Positions 23,579 to 32,176 of a DNA stretch of 64,000 nt are shown one piece after another; positions within the stretch are counted from its first letter, which is position 1, and each line of letters opens with the position of its first letter. The stretch covers positions 2,786,001-2,850,000 of the forward strand of contig CP071032.1 of NCBI GenBank assembly GCA_017134815.1, in the 5' to 3' direction. A program made the position numbers and the translations under genes. The notes under the pieces are model-generated. The model was not told the DNA's origin, did no database searches, and saw only the letters and a program-made list of their open reading frames with translations. This DNA comes from Lentisphaerota bacterium (GTDB lineage Bacteria; Verrucomicrobiota; Lentisphaeria; Victivallales; Victivallaceae).

Positions 23579-24181
23579 ATGAATTTTGCCAACACTTTAA
23601 CCGTTGCCCGGATTGTATTAATTTATATTTTTATGATTCTGGCGGCAAACGCTGATGGAGAAATCGGTCCCGGTCATTACGGCCCGCTGATTTTGCGAAT
23701 CATTGCTTTTGTCGTTGCGCTGTTTGCTGCGTTTACCGATCTGGCAGATGGTTATATCGCCAGAAAATACAATCAGGTCACCGATTTTGGCAAACTCATG
23801 GATCCGCTGGCCGATAAGATATTTATGACAGCCACCATGCTTATGGTAGTTGAGTTTGAGCTTATGCCGGCCTGGATTGTCGTGGTCATCATTTCAAGGG
23901 AATTTCTAGTCACCGGACTTAGAATGCTTGCTGTGCAGAAAGGCGAGGTCATTGCAGCTGACGGCTGGGGCAAGGCCAAAACTTTTATGCAGATGATTAT
24001 GATTTTTATCGCCGGGCTCTCCTGGCTGACTCTGTTTAATTTAAGAACAGACATGGTGCTTGGTTTCAAGCTCTGGAGTATTTGGAGTATTTACCTGTGG
24101 ATTATTGCCGCGATCACTGTCTGGTCAGGAATGGGGTATTTCGTAAAATACCGCCACCTTTATCTGGGCAGAATGAACTGA
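23579..24181 (+). CDS. pgsA: CDP-diacylglycerol--glycerol-3-phosphate 3-phosphatidyltransferase
   Basis: This 200-residue inner-membrane enzyme makes phosphatidylglycerol phosphate, the first committed step to phosphatidylglycerol and cardiolipin. The CDP-alcohol phosphotransferase motif DGYIARKYNQVTDFGKLMD followed by PLAD contains the full set DG-x2-AR-x8-G-x3-D-x3-D. Several hydrophobic helices are visible (about 5-20, 40-57, 80-105, 135-160 and 170-190). AGAAGGA gives a strong ribosome-binding site. It ends the operon at a rightward terminator. Confidence 0.93.
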   Translation: MNFANTLTVARIVLIYIFMILAANADGEIGPGHYGPLILRIIAFVVALFAAFTDLADGYIARKYNQVTDFGKLMDPLADKIFMTATMLMVVEFELMPAWIVVVIISREFLVTGLRMLAVQKGEVIAADGWGKAKTFMQMIMIFIAGLSWLTLFNLRTDMVLGFKLWSIWSIYLWIIAAITVWSGMGYFVKYRHLYLGRMN

Positions 24182-24201
24182 TTTTACACCTGTGCTTATC
24201 A

Positions 24202-24230
24202 CCCCCGGCTGTTAAAACCGGGGGTTTTTT
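24202..24230 (+). terminator. Intrinsic terminator after pgsA
   Basis: CCCCCGG pairs with CCGGGGG around a 9-base loop and is followed by six Ts. It separates pgsA from the convergent ammonium transporter gene. Confidence 0.9.
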
Positions 24231-24251
24231 ATTGATAGGATGACTTACAGG

Positions 24252-25571
24252 TTACTGCAAAGTGAAAATCTGGAAACCGCTGTATGCCTCCATGCCGTGC
24301 TCTCCAATGTCCAGACCGCGCATTTCCTCATCCGCTCCGACTCGAATTCCGCAGGTATATTTTAATACCAGAAAAATAGCCAGAGCGCTTACTATACTTA
24401 CTGTTCCGATTGCGGATACTCCCAGCAGCTGAGTTGTAAATGATATCCGGTCAACAAACAACCCTACCGCCAGTGTCCCCCAGATTCCGTTGACCAGGTG
24501 TACTGATACTGCCCCGACTGGATCATCAAGCTTCAGCTTGTCAATTATCAGTACAGCCAGGACTACCAGGGCACCGGCAAAAAGACCGACAAATATTGCA
24601 GTTTGTACGGAAAAAACATCGGCTCCGGCGGTGACCGCGACCAGGCCGGCCAGACAGCCGTTAAGCACCATTGACAAATCCGGCTTTTTCTGAATCAGCC
24701 AGGAAATCAGCATTGAACTGAGTATTCCGGATGCAGCGGCCAGGGTAGTGGTTACCAGTACATAAGATATTTTAGCCGGATCTGCCGACAATACGGATCC
24801 GCCGTTAAAACCGAACCAGCCCAGCCAGAGCAGAAAGACTCCAATTGCAGCCAGCGGCAGGCTGTGCCCCGGTATTGGCCTGCATTGGCCGTTGACATAT
24901 TTGCCGAGCCGTGGACCAAGCACTACAATTCCGGCAAGAGCTGCCCAGCCGCCTACAGAATGGACAAATGTCGAGCCTGCAAAGTCGTGAAACCCCAAAT
25001 CGTAAAGCCAGCCTTTGCCCCAGCCCCAGGAGCCGGTTACCGGATAAACAAATGATACATATACGGCGGAAAAAATTAGAAAAGAACCCAGTTTTATTCG
25101 TTCAGCAACGGCACCTGATACAATTGTTGCCGCGGTCGCAGCAAACATCCCCTGAAACAGAAACTCTGTCCAGTAGGTGTACTGGCCGGCGGCATAACCT
25201 GCCAGTCCGGCTTCTCCAGGTGGGCAACTTAACCCGAAGCCCTTAAATCCGATTATTTTTAGTATGCTCCAGCTTTCACCCGGATACATCAGACTGAAGC
25301 CTATCGCGGCATAACTGATCAGGCCTATTGCGACAACTGCGGTATTTTTAAATAAAATATTGACTGTATTTTTGGCTCTGGTCAAACCGGTTTCAAGGGC
25401 GGCAAAGCCGAGGTGCATTATAAACACCAGTGCAGCCGCTATAACAATCCACAGGTTATTGATGGCAAACATAGCGCTGTCTGCACTGGCTGAAGACGCT
25501 GTGTCCGCAGCATTCAGGGGCAGAACTGCCACTGCGGAAATAACAAGTATGGCGGTTATGATCTTTTTCAT
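24252..25571 (-). CDS. amt: Ammonium transporter, Amt family
   Basis: This 439-residue protein has a signal peptide (ending about LNAADT) and eleven transmembrane segments. Landmarks are FAALETGLTRAKN, DFAGSTFVHSVGGWAALAG (first pore histidine), LGWFGFNGGS and AVSVHLVNGIWGTLAVG (second pore histidine). The twin histidines line the conducting pore. It lies 57 bases downstream of the PII gene and must be transcribed from the same sigma-54 promoter, so it is made under nitrogen limitation and blocked by PII when ammonium is ample. The ending (GLDIGEHGMEAYSGFQ) is the usual Amt cytoplasmic tail. Confidence 0.96.
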   Translation of the reverse strand: MKKIITAILVISAVAVLPLNAADTASSASADSAMFAINNLWIVIAAALVFIMHLGFAALETGLTRAKNTVNILFKNTAVVAIGLISYAAIGFSLMYPGESWSILKIIGFKGFGLSCPPGEAGLAGYAAGQYTYWTEFLFQGMFAATAATIVSGAVAERIKLGSFLIFSAVYVSFVYPVTGSWGWGKGWLYDLGFHDFAGSTFVHSVGGWAALAGIVVLGPRLGKYVNGQCRPIPGHSLPLAAIGVFLLWLGWFGFNGGSVLSADPAKISYVLVTTTLAAASGILSSMLISWLIQKKPDLSMVLNGCLAGLVAVTAGADVFSVQTAIFVGLFAGALVVLAVLIIDKLKLDDPVGAVSVHLVNGIWGTLAVGLFVDRISFTTQLLGVSAIGTVSIVSALAIFLVLKYTCGIRVGADEEMRGLDIGEHGMEAYSGFQIFTLQ

Positions 25572-25628
25572 AATATCTATTCTTTGTATTAATTATTTAA
25601 AACTTGATTAATGTATTAAATATTGATG

Positions 25629-25970
25629 TCAGCCTATAGCTGCATTGCCGGTTTCGCCGGTACGTATTCTTATACACTGGCTCAGGGTCTGTATGAAGAT
25701 TTTACCATCGCCGATATTTCCGGTTTTAGCGCCGGCAATGACGGCTTGGACAGTTGGTTCCAGAAATTCGTCATTAACAGCGATTTCCAGCCGCACCTTT
25801 TTCAGCAGGTTAACTTCGATGTCAGCTCCGCGATAGTTTTCGTGATAGCCGCGCTGCTGTCCGCAGCCCAAAGCATTTGTTATGGACATCTTGTGCACCT
25901 CTCTTCTGTAAAGTTCCTGCTTTACGGCACTCAGCCTTTCCGGCTTGATATAAGCAATTATCAGCTTCAT
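25629..25970 (-). CDS. glnK: PII nitrogen regulatory protein (GlnK type) with altered T-loop
   Basis: This 113-residue protein begins [13 protein letters not shown] at the ATG with GGAG nine bases upstream. A start five codons earlier is less likely. Landmarks are the T-loop ([18 protein letters not shown]), the B-loop [10 protein letters not shown] and the C-loop [11 protein letters not shown] trimers bind ATP, ADP and 2-oxoglutarate and plug Amt channels. Aligned without gaps to E. coli GlnK, tyrosine 46 is kept but position 51, the uridylylation tyrosine, is isoleucine. Control by uridylylation is therefore unlikely, while channel binding remains plausible from the neighbouring amt gene. 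Confidence 0.93.
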   Translation of the reverse strand: MKLIIAYIKPERLSAVKQELYRREVHKMSITNALGCGQQRGYHENYRGADIEVNLLKKVRLEIAVNDEFLEPTVQAVIAGAKTGNIGDGKIFIQTLSQCIRIRTGETGNAAIG

Positions 25971-26006
25971 AAGACATTTCTCCATTTGGTTTGAATGGTT
26001 TCTGTC

Positions 26007-26024
26007 AAGCAGCTAGCGTGCCAG
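26007..26024 (-). promoter_or_regulatory. Sigma-54 promoter of the glnK-amt operon
   Basis: On the minus strand the sequence reads CTGGCACGCTAGCTGCTT. The invariant GG and GC doublets are exactly ten bases apart, and the -24 element TGGCACG is a perfect match. The predicted start lies about 27 bases before the glnK start codon. An NtrC-type activator would be expected to bind upstream, within 26,025-26,200. Confidence 0.85.
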
Positions 26025-26303
26025 AATTATGTAAAACTTAATATCAAGTTCAAAATTTTATTTTACGCATCGAACTATGACATAAGTGTAAAAACAAAAA
26101 TGTGAAAGTAACAAAATGGAAGCACATAAATGAAGTATAAAAAGTTACAAAAATGTAATTAAATGGGAAGGTGCAGTTAGTGATTCTGACTTGATCGATC
26201 AAAAGCAATGCGAAATAATCTGTATTTTAACCGGCCGACCTGTACAGAATACGGCGGAGACTGCATAAGCAGCCTCCGAGTTGATCAAAAATCTTAAAGC
26301 CCT
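26025..26303. other. AT-rich gap upstream of the glnK promoter
   Basis: No gene is seen. A 12-base palindrome, TTGATCGATCAA, lies near 26,192-26,203. An inverted repeat (GGAGGCTGC with GCAGTCTCC on the minus strand, about 26,255-26,276) follows the stop of the leftward exported-protein gene and may be its terminator, though it lacks a T run. Activator sites for the sigma-54 promoter should also lie here. Confidence 0.45.
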
Positions 26304-27437
26304 TTATTCTGCTGTTTGCTTTAAAATAAGCTGGATTTGTGAAACGAAAATGTGATCGGGATTGTTCGGCACTCCGTAATCAGTTAAAGATGCTGGTGTG
26401 GAAGCTTTAAAAGCTTTTAAAATGCACTCATGCAACTGTTCAGCATTGGTGGCGAGTTGAGCAAGTCCATTTTTTACAAATAGATTTTTATAATTCTCTG
26501 AAGCCACAAAAATTACATTTTTACCTACGGAGAGCGACTGGGCCCCCATTGAGGATTTGTGTACCACAAAAACCCTGCTTATTGTTGAAAGCTCTATAGT
26601 GTTGGTGCCCGGTTTGGCAATAATCACATTTTTCGCATTAAATGATTTAACGACTGACCTTTCGAAGGAACCGTCTGTTTTTGGGTGATATGTGACTACA
26701 GCGGTAATATTCGGAAGTTTTGTCATTGCCTTGACAAATTCCTTGAAATACTGTCCATAATCGTCAGTGGTGTCGCCCGCGAAAACTACAACCGGGGCTT
26801 CAGACGGAATGCCAAGTTTTTCTCTTACCTGGGAGGGAATGGCATCAGCATAAATCTTTTTCCAGATATTCAGAGCCGGGGCGCCGGCCACAATGATGCC
26901 GGTATCAAATTTTTCAGCTTCATTCTTAAAACTTGCCTTCAGTTTACTTGAAGTAATGAAGAAAGCATTAAGTTGCTGTACCTTCTGTAAAAACGGTAAA
27001 GTGTAGGTTGAATTTTCAAGCAGGTCAAAATTGTCATAGTAAGCTATTTTATAAGAGCCGTCAAAGGAATTGGCAATCTGGGCCAGTGCGGCACTGGACA
27101 TACCGGTAATAATTATTTTGGGTTCCAGGCCAGTGGTAAGTGCAGTCAGGTTATGTTGTGAAAGCAAGTGCTCCCTGCTGTCGACAAAATCTTTATTATT
27201 AAAGTTTGAGAGCTCTTTCAAGTGTCTATGCACAAGGTTATTACTGGAGTTAAATATGCCAAGGGCCTTGCCCAGACCAATTACTTCGCATGAAATATTA
27301 TTTTGCTCAAGTGCGGTTTGTACCTCTTTGAAAGAATTACCGTCGCCAAAATCATAAGCCAGAAACAGCACATCTGCTGCCCAGAGGCTTTGTATGCAGA
27401 AAAAAACAATGCAAAAAACAGCTATAATATGTTTCAT
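26304..27437 (-). CDS. Exported GT-B-like protein of unknown function
   Basis: This 377-residue protein has a clear signal peptide (MKHIIAVFCIVFFCIQSLWAAD) and no other membrane segment. The body reads as two Rossmann-like halves. The first runs from DVLFLAYDFGDGNSF to IIITGMSSAALAQIANS. A linker with FFITSSKLKASF leads into the second, from PVVVFAGDTTDDYGQYFKEF through AVVTYHPKTDG to VFVVHKSSMGAQSLSVGK. This layout resembles GT-B glycosyltransferases and sugar epimerases, which are normally cytoplasmic because they use nucleotide sugars. Export is therefore unexpected. The start has GGAGGA just upstream. No partner gene is obvious. Confidence 0.6.
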   Translation of the reverse strand: MKHIIAVFCIVFFCIQSLWAADVLFLAYDFGDGNSFKEVQTALEQNNISCEVIGLGKALGIFNSSNNLVHRHLKELSNFNNKDFVDSREHLLSQHNLTALTTGLEPKIIITGMSSAALAQIANSFDGSYKIAYYDNFDLLENSTYTLPFLQKVQQLNAFFITSSKLKASFKNEAEKFDTGIIVAGAPALNIWKKIYADAIPSQVREKLGIPSEAPVVVFAGDTTDDYGQYFKEFVKAMTKLPNITAVVTYHPKTDGSFERSVVKSFNAKNVIIAKPGTNTIELSTISRVFVVHKSSMGAQSLSVGKNVIFVASENYKNLFVKNGLAQLATNAEQLHECILKAFKASTPASLTDYGVPNNPDHIFVSQIQLILKQTAE

Positions 27438-27573
27438 CAGGACTCCTCCGTTTTTACTTAATTCTCCTAATTAATAATAGCGTTTAATAATTTAACCCTG
27501 GAGTAAACGGTATGCAAATGAATACTTACAGTTAATTAAGGATCAAAGCGCGTTACAGTTTGAAGTTCAGCGC

Positions 27574-27599
27574 AAAAAAAAAGGCCCGCACTGCGGGCC
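27574..27599 (-). terminator. Intrinsic terminator after ahcY
   Basis: GGCCCGC pairs with GCGGGCC around a three-base loop. On the minus strand the stem is followed by eight Ts. It ends the metK-adenosine kinase-ahcY operon. Confidence 0.9.
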
Positions 27600-27615
27600 T
27601 GTAAAAACTGATTTA

Positions 27616-29022
27616 TCAGTAACGGTAGTGTTCAGGTTTGTAAGGGCCCTCTACAGGTACGCCAATGTAATCGGCCTGTTCCTGACTCATTACCGTCAAT
27701 TTTGCCCCGAGTTTTTCGAGATGCAGCATGGCAACTTCCTCATCCAGCTTTTTGCTGAGGCGGAAAACACCAATTTCACGGTCACTGTTTGCCGCAATGT
27801 CAATCTGGGCCAGAGTCTGGTTTGTAAAGCTGTTAGACATTACAAAGCTCGGGTGTCCGGTAGCACAGCCAAGGTTTACCAGGCGGCCTTCGGCCAGCAG
27901 GTAGATGCAGTGCCCGTCCGGGAATTTGAAGCGATGTACTGGACATTCACAGCCTTTGATCTCTTCTTTTACTACTCCGGGCATGTTTTCCAGTTTTGAA
28001 ACCTGAATTTCATTGTCGAAGTGACCAATATTGCAGACAATCGCCTGATCTTTCATCTTGCACATATGTTCGGCAGTTATAATGTCTTTATTGCCGGTGG
28101 TGGTGACATAAACGTCAGCATAGGGCAGGGCATCTTCAACAGTTGTGACTTTAAAGCCGGCCATGCATGCTTGCAGGGCACAAATCGGATCAACTTCACT
28201 GACCATTACTTGAGCACGCTCATTACGCATTGCTTCAGCACAGCCTTTGCCGACATCGCCGTAACCGCAGATCATGGCGGTCTTGCCGGAGAGCAGCACA
28301 TCCATTGCACGTTTGATGCCGTCAGTCAGTGAATGGCGGCAGCCATAGACATTGTCAAATTTACTTTTTGTGACTGAGTCATTGACATTGATGGCCTGAA
28401 ACAGCAGTTCGCCGCGTTCTTCCATCTGCACCAGACGGTGCACCCCGGTAGTGGTTTCTTCGGAAACGCCTTTCATGCCGGCGGCTACCTTATGCCAGTG
28501 TTGCGGGTCTTCTGCCAGAACCTTCTTGAGCAGGTTATTGATTACCTGGAGTTCCTGATTGTCAGTTGGCTCATCAAGGATTGAAGGGTCGTTTTCAGCT
28601 GCGTAACCACGGTGAATAAGCAGAGTTGCGTCACCGCCGTCATCGACAATCTGTTCAGGTCCGGAGCCATCCGGCCAGGTTAATGCGCGATAGGTGCATT
28701 CCCAGTATTCTTCCAAAGTTTCGCCCTTCCAGGCAAACACCGGAATTCCAGCCTTGGCGATTGCGGCAGCTGCATGATCCTGAGTTGAGAATATATTGCA
28801 GGATGCCCAGCGGACGTCAGCGCCTAATGCCACTAAGGTCTCAATTAAAACCGCGGTCTGGATAGTCATATGCAGACTGCCCATAATTTTGATGCCTTTC
28901 AAGGGCTGCTGCGAACCGTATTTGGCACGAGTCGCCATCAAGCCAGGCATTTCGTGTTCGGCAATGTCAAGTTCCTTGCGTCCAAAGTCCGCAAGCGATA
29001 TATCAGCAATTTTATAATCCAT
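27616..29022 (-). CDS. ahcY: S-adenosylhomocysteine hydrolase
   Basis: The protein has 468 residues from the ATG lying nine bases after GGAG. Two earlier in-frame starts are too close to that site. It splits S-adenosylhomocysteine into homocysteine and adenosine. Landmarks are [37 protein letters not shown], the NAD-binding [10 protein letters not shown], and the C-terminal [20 protein letters not shown]. The insert found in many bacterial enzymes is present (about 115-160). It is the last gene of the methyl-cycle operon, downstream of metK and the adenosine kinase-like gene. Confidence 0.97.
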   Translation of the reverse strand: MDYKIADISLADFGRKELDIAEHEMPGLMATRAKYGSQQPLKGIKIMGSLHMTIQTAVLIETLVALGADVRWASCNIFSTQDHAAAAIAKAGIPVFAWKGETLEEYWECTYRALTWPDGSGPEQIVDDGGDATLLIHRGYAAENDPSILDEPTDNQELQVINNLLKKVLAEDPQHWHKVAAGMKGVSEETTTGVHRLVQMEERGELLFQAINVNDSVTKSKFDNVYGCRHSLTDGIKRAMDVLLSGKTAMICGYGDVGKGCAEAMRNERAQVMVSEVDPICALQACMAGFKVTTVEDALPYADVYVTTTGNKDIITAEHMCKMKDQAIVCNIGHFDNEIQVSKLENMPGVVKEEIKGCECPVHRFKFPDGHCIYLLAEGRLVNLGCATGHPSFVMSNSFTNQTLAQIDIAANSDREIGVFRLSKKLDEEVAMLHLEKLGAKLTVMSQEQADYIGVPVEGPYKPEHYRY

Positions 29023-29151
29023 TTTCATCTTCTCCAAAATAGTTTAACGGTCATGTAATTATGCATAAAAAGCCTGAATCGAGTGAGCAGACTAGAAACC
29101 ACCTGCTTTTTCGAGCAGCTTGCCGCATAATTTTGTGAATGCCGTACGCAT

Positions 29152-30135
29152 TTATACCGTTAACTCCTGTTTGATTCTCTGCCAGTTGGCATCAGAAATC
29201 TGTGACCCCATGACCTGAACAACTTCAGCGGCCGTTATGGAGCCGAAGCGGCCGCAGGTTTCCAGCGGGCAGTTATTGAGCCAGCCATAAAGAAAGCCGG
29301 CAGCCCATAAGTCACCGGCAGCAGTTGTATCAACCGGCTTGACAACGTTGGCAGCCACCCGGTAAGTGCCGGTTTTATCCCGCAGACAGCACCCTTTGTC
29401 GCCCAGTTTTACAGCGGCAACGGGACAGAGTTCATAAAGAGCGTCAGCCTGTTCTTCGGGCGATTTTTCGCCGACAAATTCAGCTGCTTCATCCTCATTG
29501 GCAAAAACAATATCAACGTAGTCTTTGAGCAGCTGCGGCAGCACGTCGCCTTTGAGGCGGATCAATTCAAAAGTAGCCAGGTCCAGACTGACAGTGCAGC
29601 CGTGTTTTTTTGCTGTAGCAAGAATTTTTTCTGTTACGCCTTCCAGGTACAGTAAGTAGCCTTCAATGTGTACATGGTCGACGCTTTTAAAGTCGGCATC
29701 GGTAATATCTTCAACGCAGAGCGTTGCAGCAGCTCCAAGGTCGGTACGCATAGTGCGTTCTGAGTCAGGAGTGACCATGCTCAAACAGCGGCCGGTTGCG
29801 GCATGCGGCAGGATATGAAAAGCCTTGTCACTGCCTCCAAGTTCCACAAGCTTACCGCTGTAAAACCTGCCGTTTTCGTCATCACTCAGTTTGCCTAGAA
29901 ACGAGGCTTCCATTCCAAGTTTCGCTATGCCGAAAATAGTGTTCCCGGCAGAACCGCCGGGAGCCATGGACGGACTTTCCGGCACTTGGGCCAGCAGCTG
30001 GTCCATTCCCGAGGAATCGACCAGCACCATGCCGCCTTTTTCAGCCTGAATTTTGTCCAGGAACCGGTCATCGATGTTTACCAGCAGGTCAACAATCGGT
30101 GATCCGGCACCCATTATTTTCTTATTTAAAGCCAT
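29152..30135 (-). CDS. PfkB-family kinase, probable adenosine kinase
   Basis: This 327-residue ribokinase-fold protein has GSPIVDLLVNID at the N-terminus, the substrate motif PGGSAGNTIFGIAKLG and the C-terminal anion-hole motif DTTAAGDLWAAGFLYG with the catalytic aspartate. The long lid and the gene order metK-kinase-ahcY point to adenosine kinase, removing the adenosine released by AhcY and so pulling the reaction forward. The start lies 12 bases after the metK stop. A sugar-kinase activity cannot be excluded from the sequence alone. Confidence 0.85.
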   Translation of the reverse strand: MALNKKIMGAGSPIVDLLVNIDDRFLDKIQAEKGGMVLVDSSGMDQLLAQVPESPSMAPGGSAGNTIFGIAKLGMEASFLGKLSDDENGRFYSGKLVELGGSDKAFHILPHAATGRCLSMVTPDSERTMRTDLGAAATLCVEDITDADFKSVDHVHIEGYLLYLEGVTEKILATAKKHGCTVSLDLATFELIRLKGDVLPQLLKDYVDIVFANEDEAAEFVGEKSPEEQADALYELCPVAAVKLGDKGCCLRDKTGTYRVAANVVKPVDTTAAGDLWAAGFLYGWLNNCPLETCGRFGSITAAEVVQVMGSQISDANWQRIKQELTV

Positions 30136-30147
30136 ATTCAGAAAGGC

Positions 30148-31344
30148 TTATTTGTACTGTTCAGCAGATTTCTGCAGAGCTTCAACCTTGTCAGTCTTTT
30201 CCCATGGGAAATGATTGCGGCCGAAATGCCCGTAAGCAGCAGTATCTTTATAAGCCCAGCCATTGGCGAAGGGGCGCTTCAGCTGCAGGGTTTCAATGAT
30301 ACCTGCAGGTCTGAGGTCGAATACTTCGCGAACGATTTTTTCGAGGTCAGCGTCATTTGTCAGTTTACCTGTGCGGTAGGTATCAACATTGATGCTGAGC
30401 GGCTCAGCAACACCAATAGCGTAAGCAACCTGAATTTCGCATTTTGCAGCCAGGCCTGCAGCCACGATGTTTTTGGCAATGTAACGGCACATGTAAGCAG
30501 CTGAACGGTCAACCTTGGATGCGTCTTTTCCAGAAAAAGCACCGCCGCCGTGAGAACCGACACCGCCGTAAGTGTCAACGATGATTTTACGACCAGTCAG
30601 GCCGGTATCGCCATTAGGTCCGCCGATTTCAAAGCGTCCGGTCGGATTAACATAATACTTAACGTCTTCATGCATGAATTTCGCAGGAATGACTTCTTCA
30701 GCAACATCTTTAACCAATGCTTCAAGCTCTTCAATGCGCATGTCCGGAGTGTGCTGGTGTGAGACAACAATAGTTTCAACCCGTACCGGTTCACCTTTCT
30801 GATAACGCACGGAAACCTGGCTTTTGGCATCAGGACGCAGATAAGCATATTCTTCTGGAGCAGATTTTCTACGGCGAGCGAGTTCCTGTACAATTTTATG
30901 CGAGAATATAATTGGAGCAGGCATCAGTTCTTCAGTTTCATTAGTAGCGAAACCGAACATCATTCCCTGGTCACCGGCACCCTGTTCTTTGAACAGGCCT
31001 TCGCCTTCAGTGACGCCCTGAGAAATATCAGCGGACTGTTTGTGGATGCAAATCATGACTTTGCATGATTCAGAACAGAAACCGATGTCTTCATGAGTAT
31101 AGCCGATTTCGGCAACTGCTTTACGGGCAACACGTTCCCAGTCAACTTTTGATTTAGTGGAAATTTCGCCGGAAATTACAATGAGGTCGGTAGTAGAAAG
31201 AGATTCGCAGGCAACCCGGCTTTCCGGATCGTCTTTCAGACACGCGTCAAGAATAGCATCTGAAATCTGGTCACAGACCTTGTCCGGATGTCCTTCAGAT
31301 ACGGATTCTGATGTAAATACGTGTTCTGCGTGAATTTTGCTCAT
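30148..31344 (-). CDS. metK: S-adenosylmethionine synthetase
   Basis: This 398-residue enzyme makes S-adenosylmethionine from methionine and ATP. Landmarks are [24 protein letters not shown] at the start, [16 protein letters not shown] (adenine-binding loop), [21 protein letters not shown] and [19 protein letters not shown] (P-loop-like), and FGRNHFPWE near the end. The length is typical. AAGGA precedes the start. No SAM riboswitch was recognised in the 370 bases upstream. It heads the operon metK-kinase-ahcY. Confidence 0.97.
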   Translation of the reverse strand: MSKIHAEHVFTSESVSEGHPDKVCDQISDAILDACLKDDPESRVACESLSTTDLIVISGEISTKSKVDWERVARKAVAEIGYTHEDIGFCSESCKVMICIHKQSADISQGVTEGEGLFKEQGAGDQGMMFGFATNETEELMPAPIIFSHKIVQELARRRKSAPEEYAYLRPDAKSQVSVRYQKGEPVRVETIVVSHQHTPDMRIEELEALVKDVAEEVIPAKFMHEDVKYYVNPTGRFEIGGPNGDTGLTGRKIIVDTYGGVGSHGGGAFSGKDASKVDRSAAYMCRYIAKNIVAAGLAAKCEIQVAYAIGVAEPLSINVDTYRTGKLTNDADLEKIVREVFDLRPAGIIETLQLKRPFANGWAYKDTAAYGHFGRNHFPWEKTDKVEALQKSAEQYK

Positions 31345-31716
31345 GTTATTGTTCCTTGTGCAATTAATTCAAAAATAATACTAAAATAATTATCATATCA
31401 ATATTCAGTAACAAAGATACTCAAACTCAAAAAGATAAACTGTTTTTGTTCAATTTCAAGTACTACTACCGATTATTAGTTTAATTGGTTCTCTGAAAGA
31501 CGATATTCTTTATAAAATATGACTGTGGCAGGGATTTAGCAGGCGGAATGTTCGCAGCGGCTATTGACGTCCGGCCTAAAAACACTATAATATTATTTAT
31601 AGTGATATTTGTTACTATAAAATATTGTGAATGATCAATACTCGCAGCCATGAGTTATTAGGACAGCAACCGCCTGCTGTAGTTTCACAATTTCCTTTAA
31701 AACTAGAGGTTGGATT
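31345..31716. other. Divergent intergenic region between metK and a lipoprotein gene
   Basis: It contains no gene. It should hold the leftward promoter of the methyl-cycle operon within an AT-rich stretch (31,345-31,460), though no single box pair stands out, and it holds the rightward promoter given separately. An inverted repeat, CACTATAA/TTATAGTG-like (about 31,584-31,603), covers that promoter's -10 region. The transcribed leader of the lipoprotein gene is about 115 bases. Confidence 0.5.
31564..31591 (+). promoter_or_regulatory. Sigma-70 promoter of the lipoprotein gene
   Basis: TTGACG (31564-31569), a 16-base spacer and a consensus TATAAT (31586-31591) give a predicted start near 31,598. 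The -10 box lies inside an inverted repeat, so a repressor could cover it. Confidence 0.7.
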
Positions 31717-32025
31717 ATGAAGAAGACTACTCTCCTTTTGGGAGCGGCGGTTGTGCTGGTTTTTGGATTTAGCGGCTGCGTTTACAATTGTATTCCACAG
31801 CCGGCAACTCCGCCGCCAGCTGCAACTGAAGCACCTGCTTTGAAGAAGGCACAACCTGAAAAAACAGACTCCAAAGTCAAAGAATCCAAAGAATCCCAGG
31901 AAAAGCTTGAACCGGTAACTGATGAAATGCGGCGTAATAATGAGATTAATTTCAATCAGCATTATTTTGTCGGCTTTGAAATGCCTTCATGGATGTATAG
32001 TTTGACCTGGGATAAGCTAATCTGA
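31717..32025 (+). CDS. Small lipoprotein
   Basis: This 102-residue protein has a lipoprotein signal (MKKTTLLLGAAVVLVFGFSGC). The lipobox GFSGC predicts lipidation at C21. The next 50 residues are low-complexity, rich in proline, alanine, lysine and glutamate, and probably span the periplasm. A short conserved-looking C-terminus (NQHYFVGFEMPSWMYSLTWDKLI in two parts) may be the functional end. AGAGGT precedes the start. No family is recognised. It has its own promoter and appears to be monocistronic. Confidence 0.75.
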   Translation: MKKTTLLLGAAVVLVFGFSGCVYNCIPQPATPPPAATEAPALKKAQPEKTDSKVKESKESQEKLEPVTDEMRRNNEINFNQHYFVGFEMPSWMYSLTWDKLI

Positions 32026-32176
32026 TCCGTCACTATTAACTTTTAAGACGTTTCAGGTTTAATTTCGGGCCTGGATTCGTACTTCTGTACTTTGCTGTCA
32101 TGTTGCATTTGCTGCAAAGTCAAAATTGACTTTTACGCTGTTGGGTAAATGGAAGAACCGGTGATAAAATCCTGCT

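Noticed and set aside
31345..31560. SAM or SAH riboswitch upstream of metK
   Set aside because: No recognisable conserved core or set of stems was found by eye in this AT-rich leader; a covariance search would be decisive.
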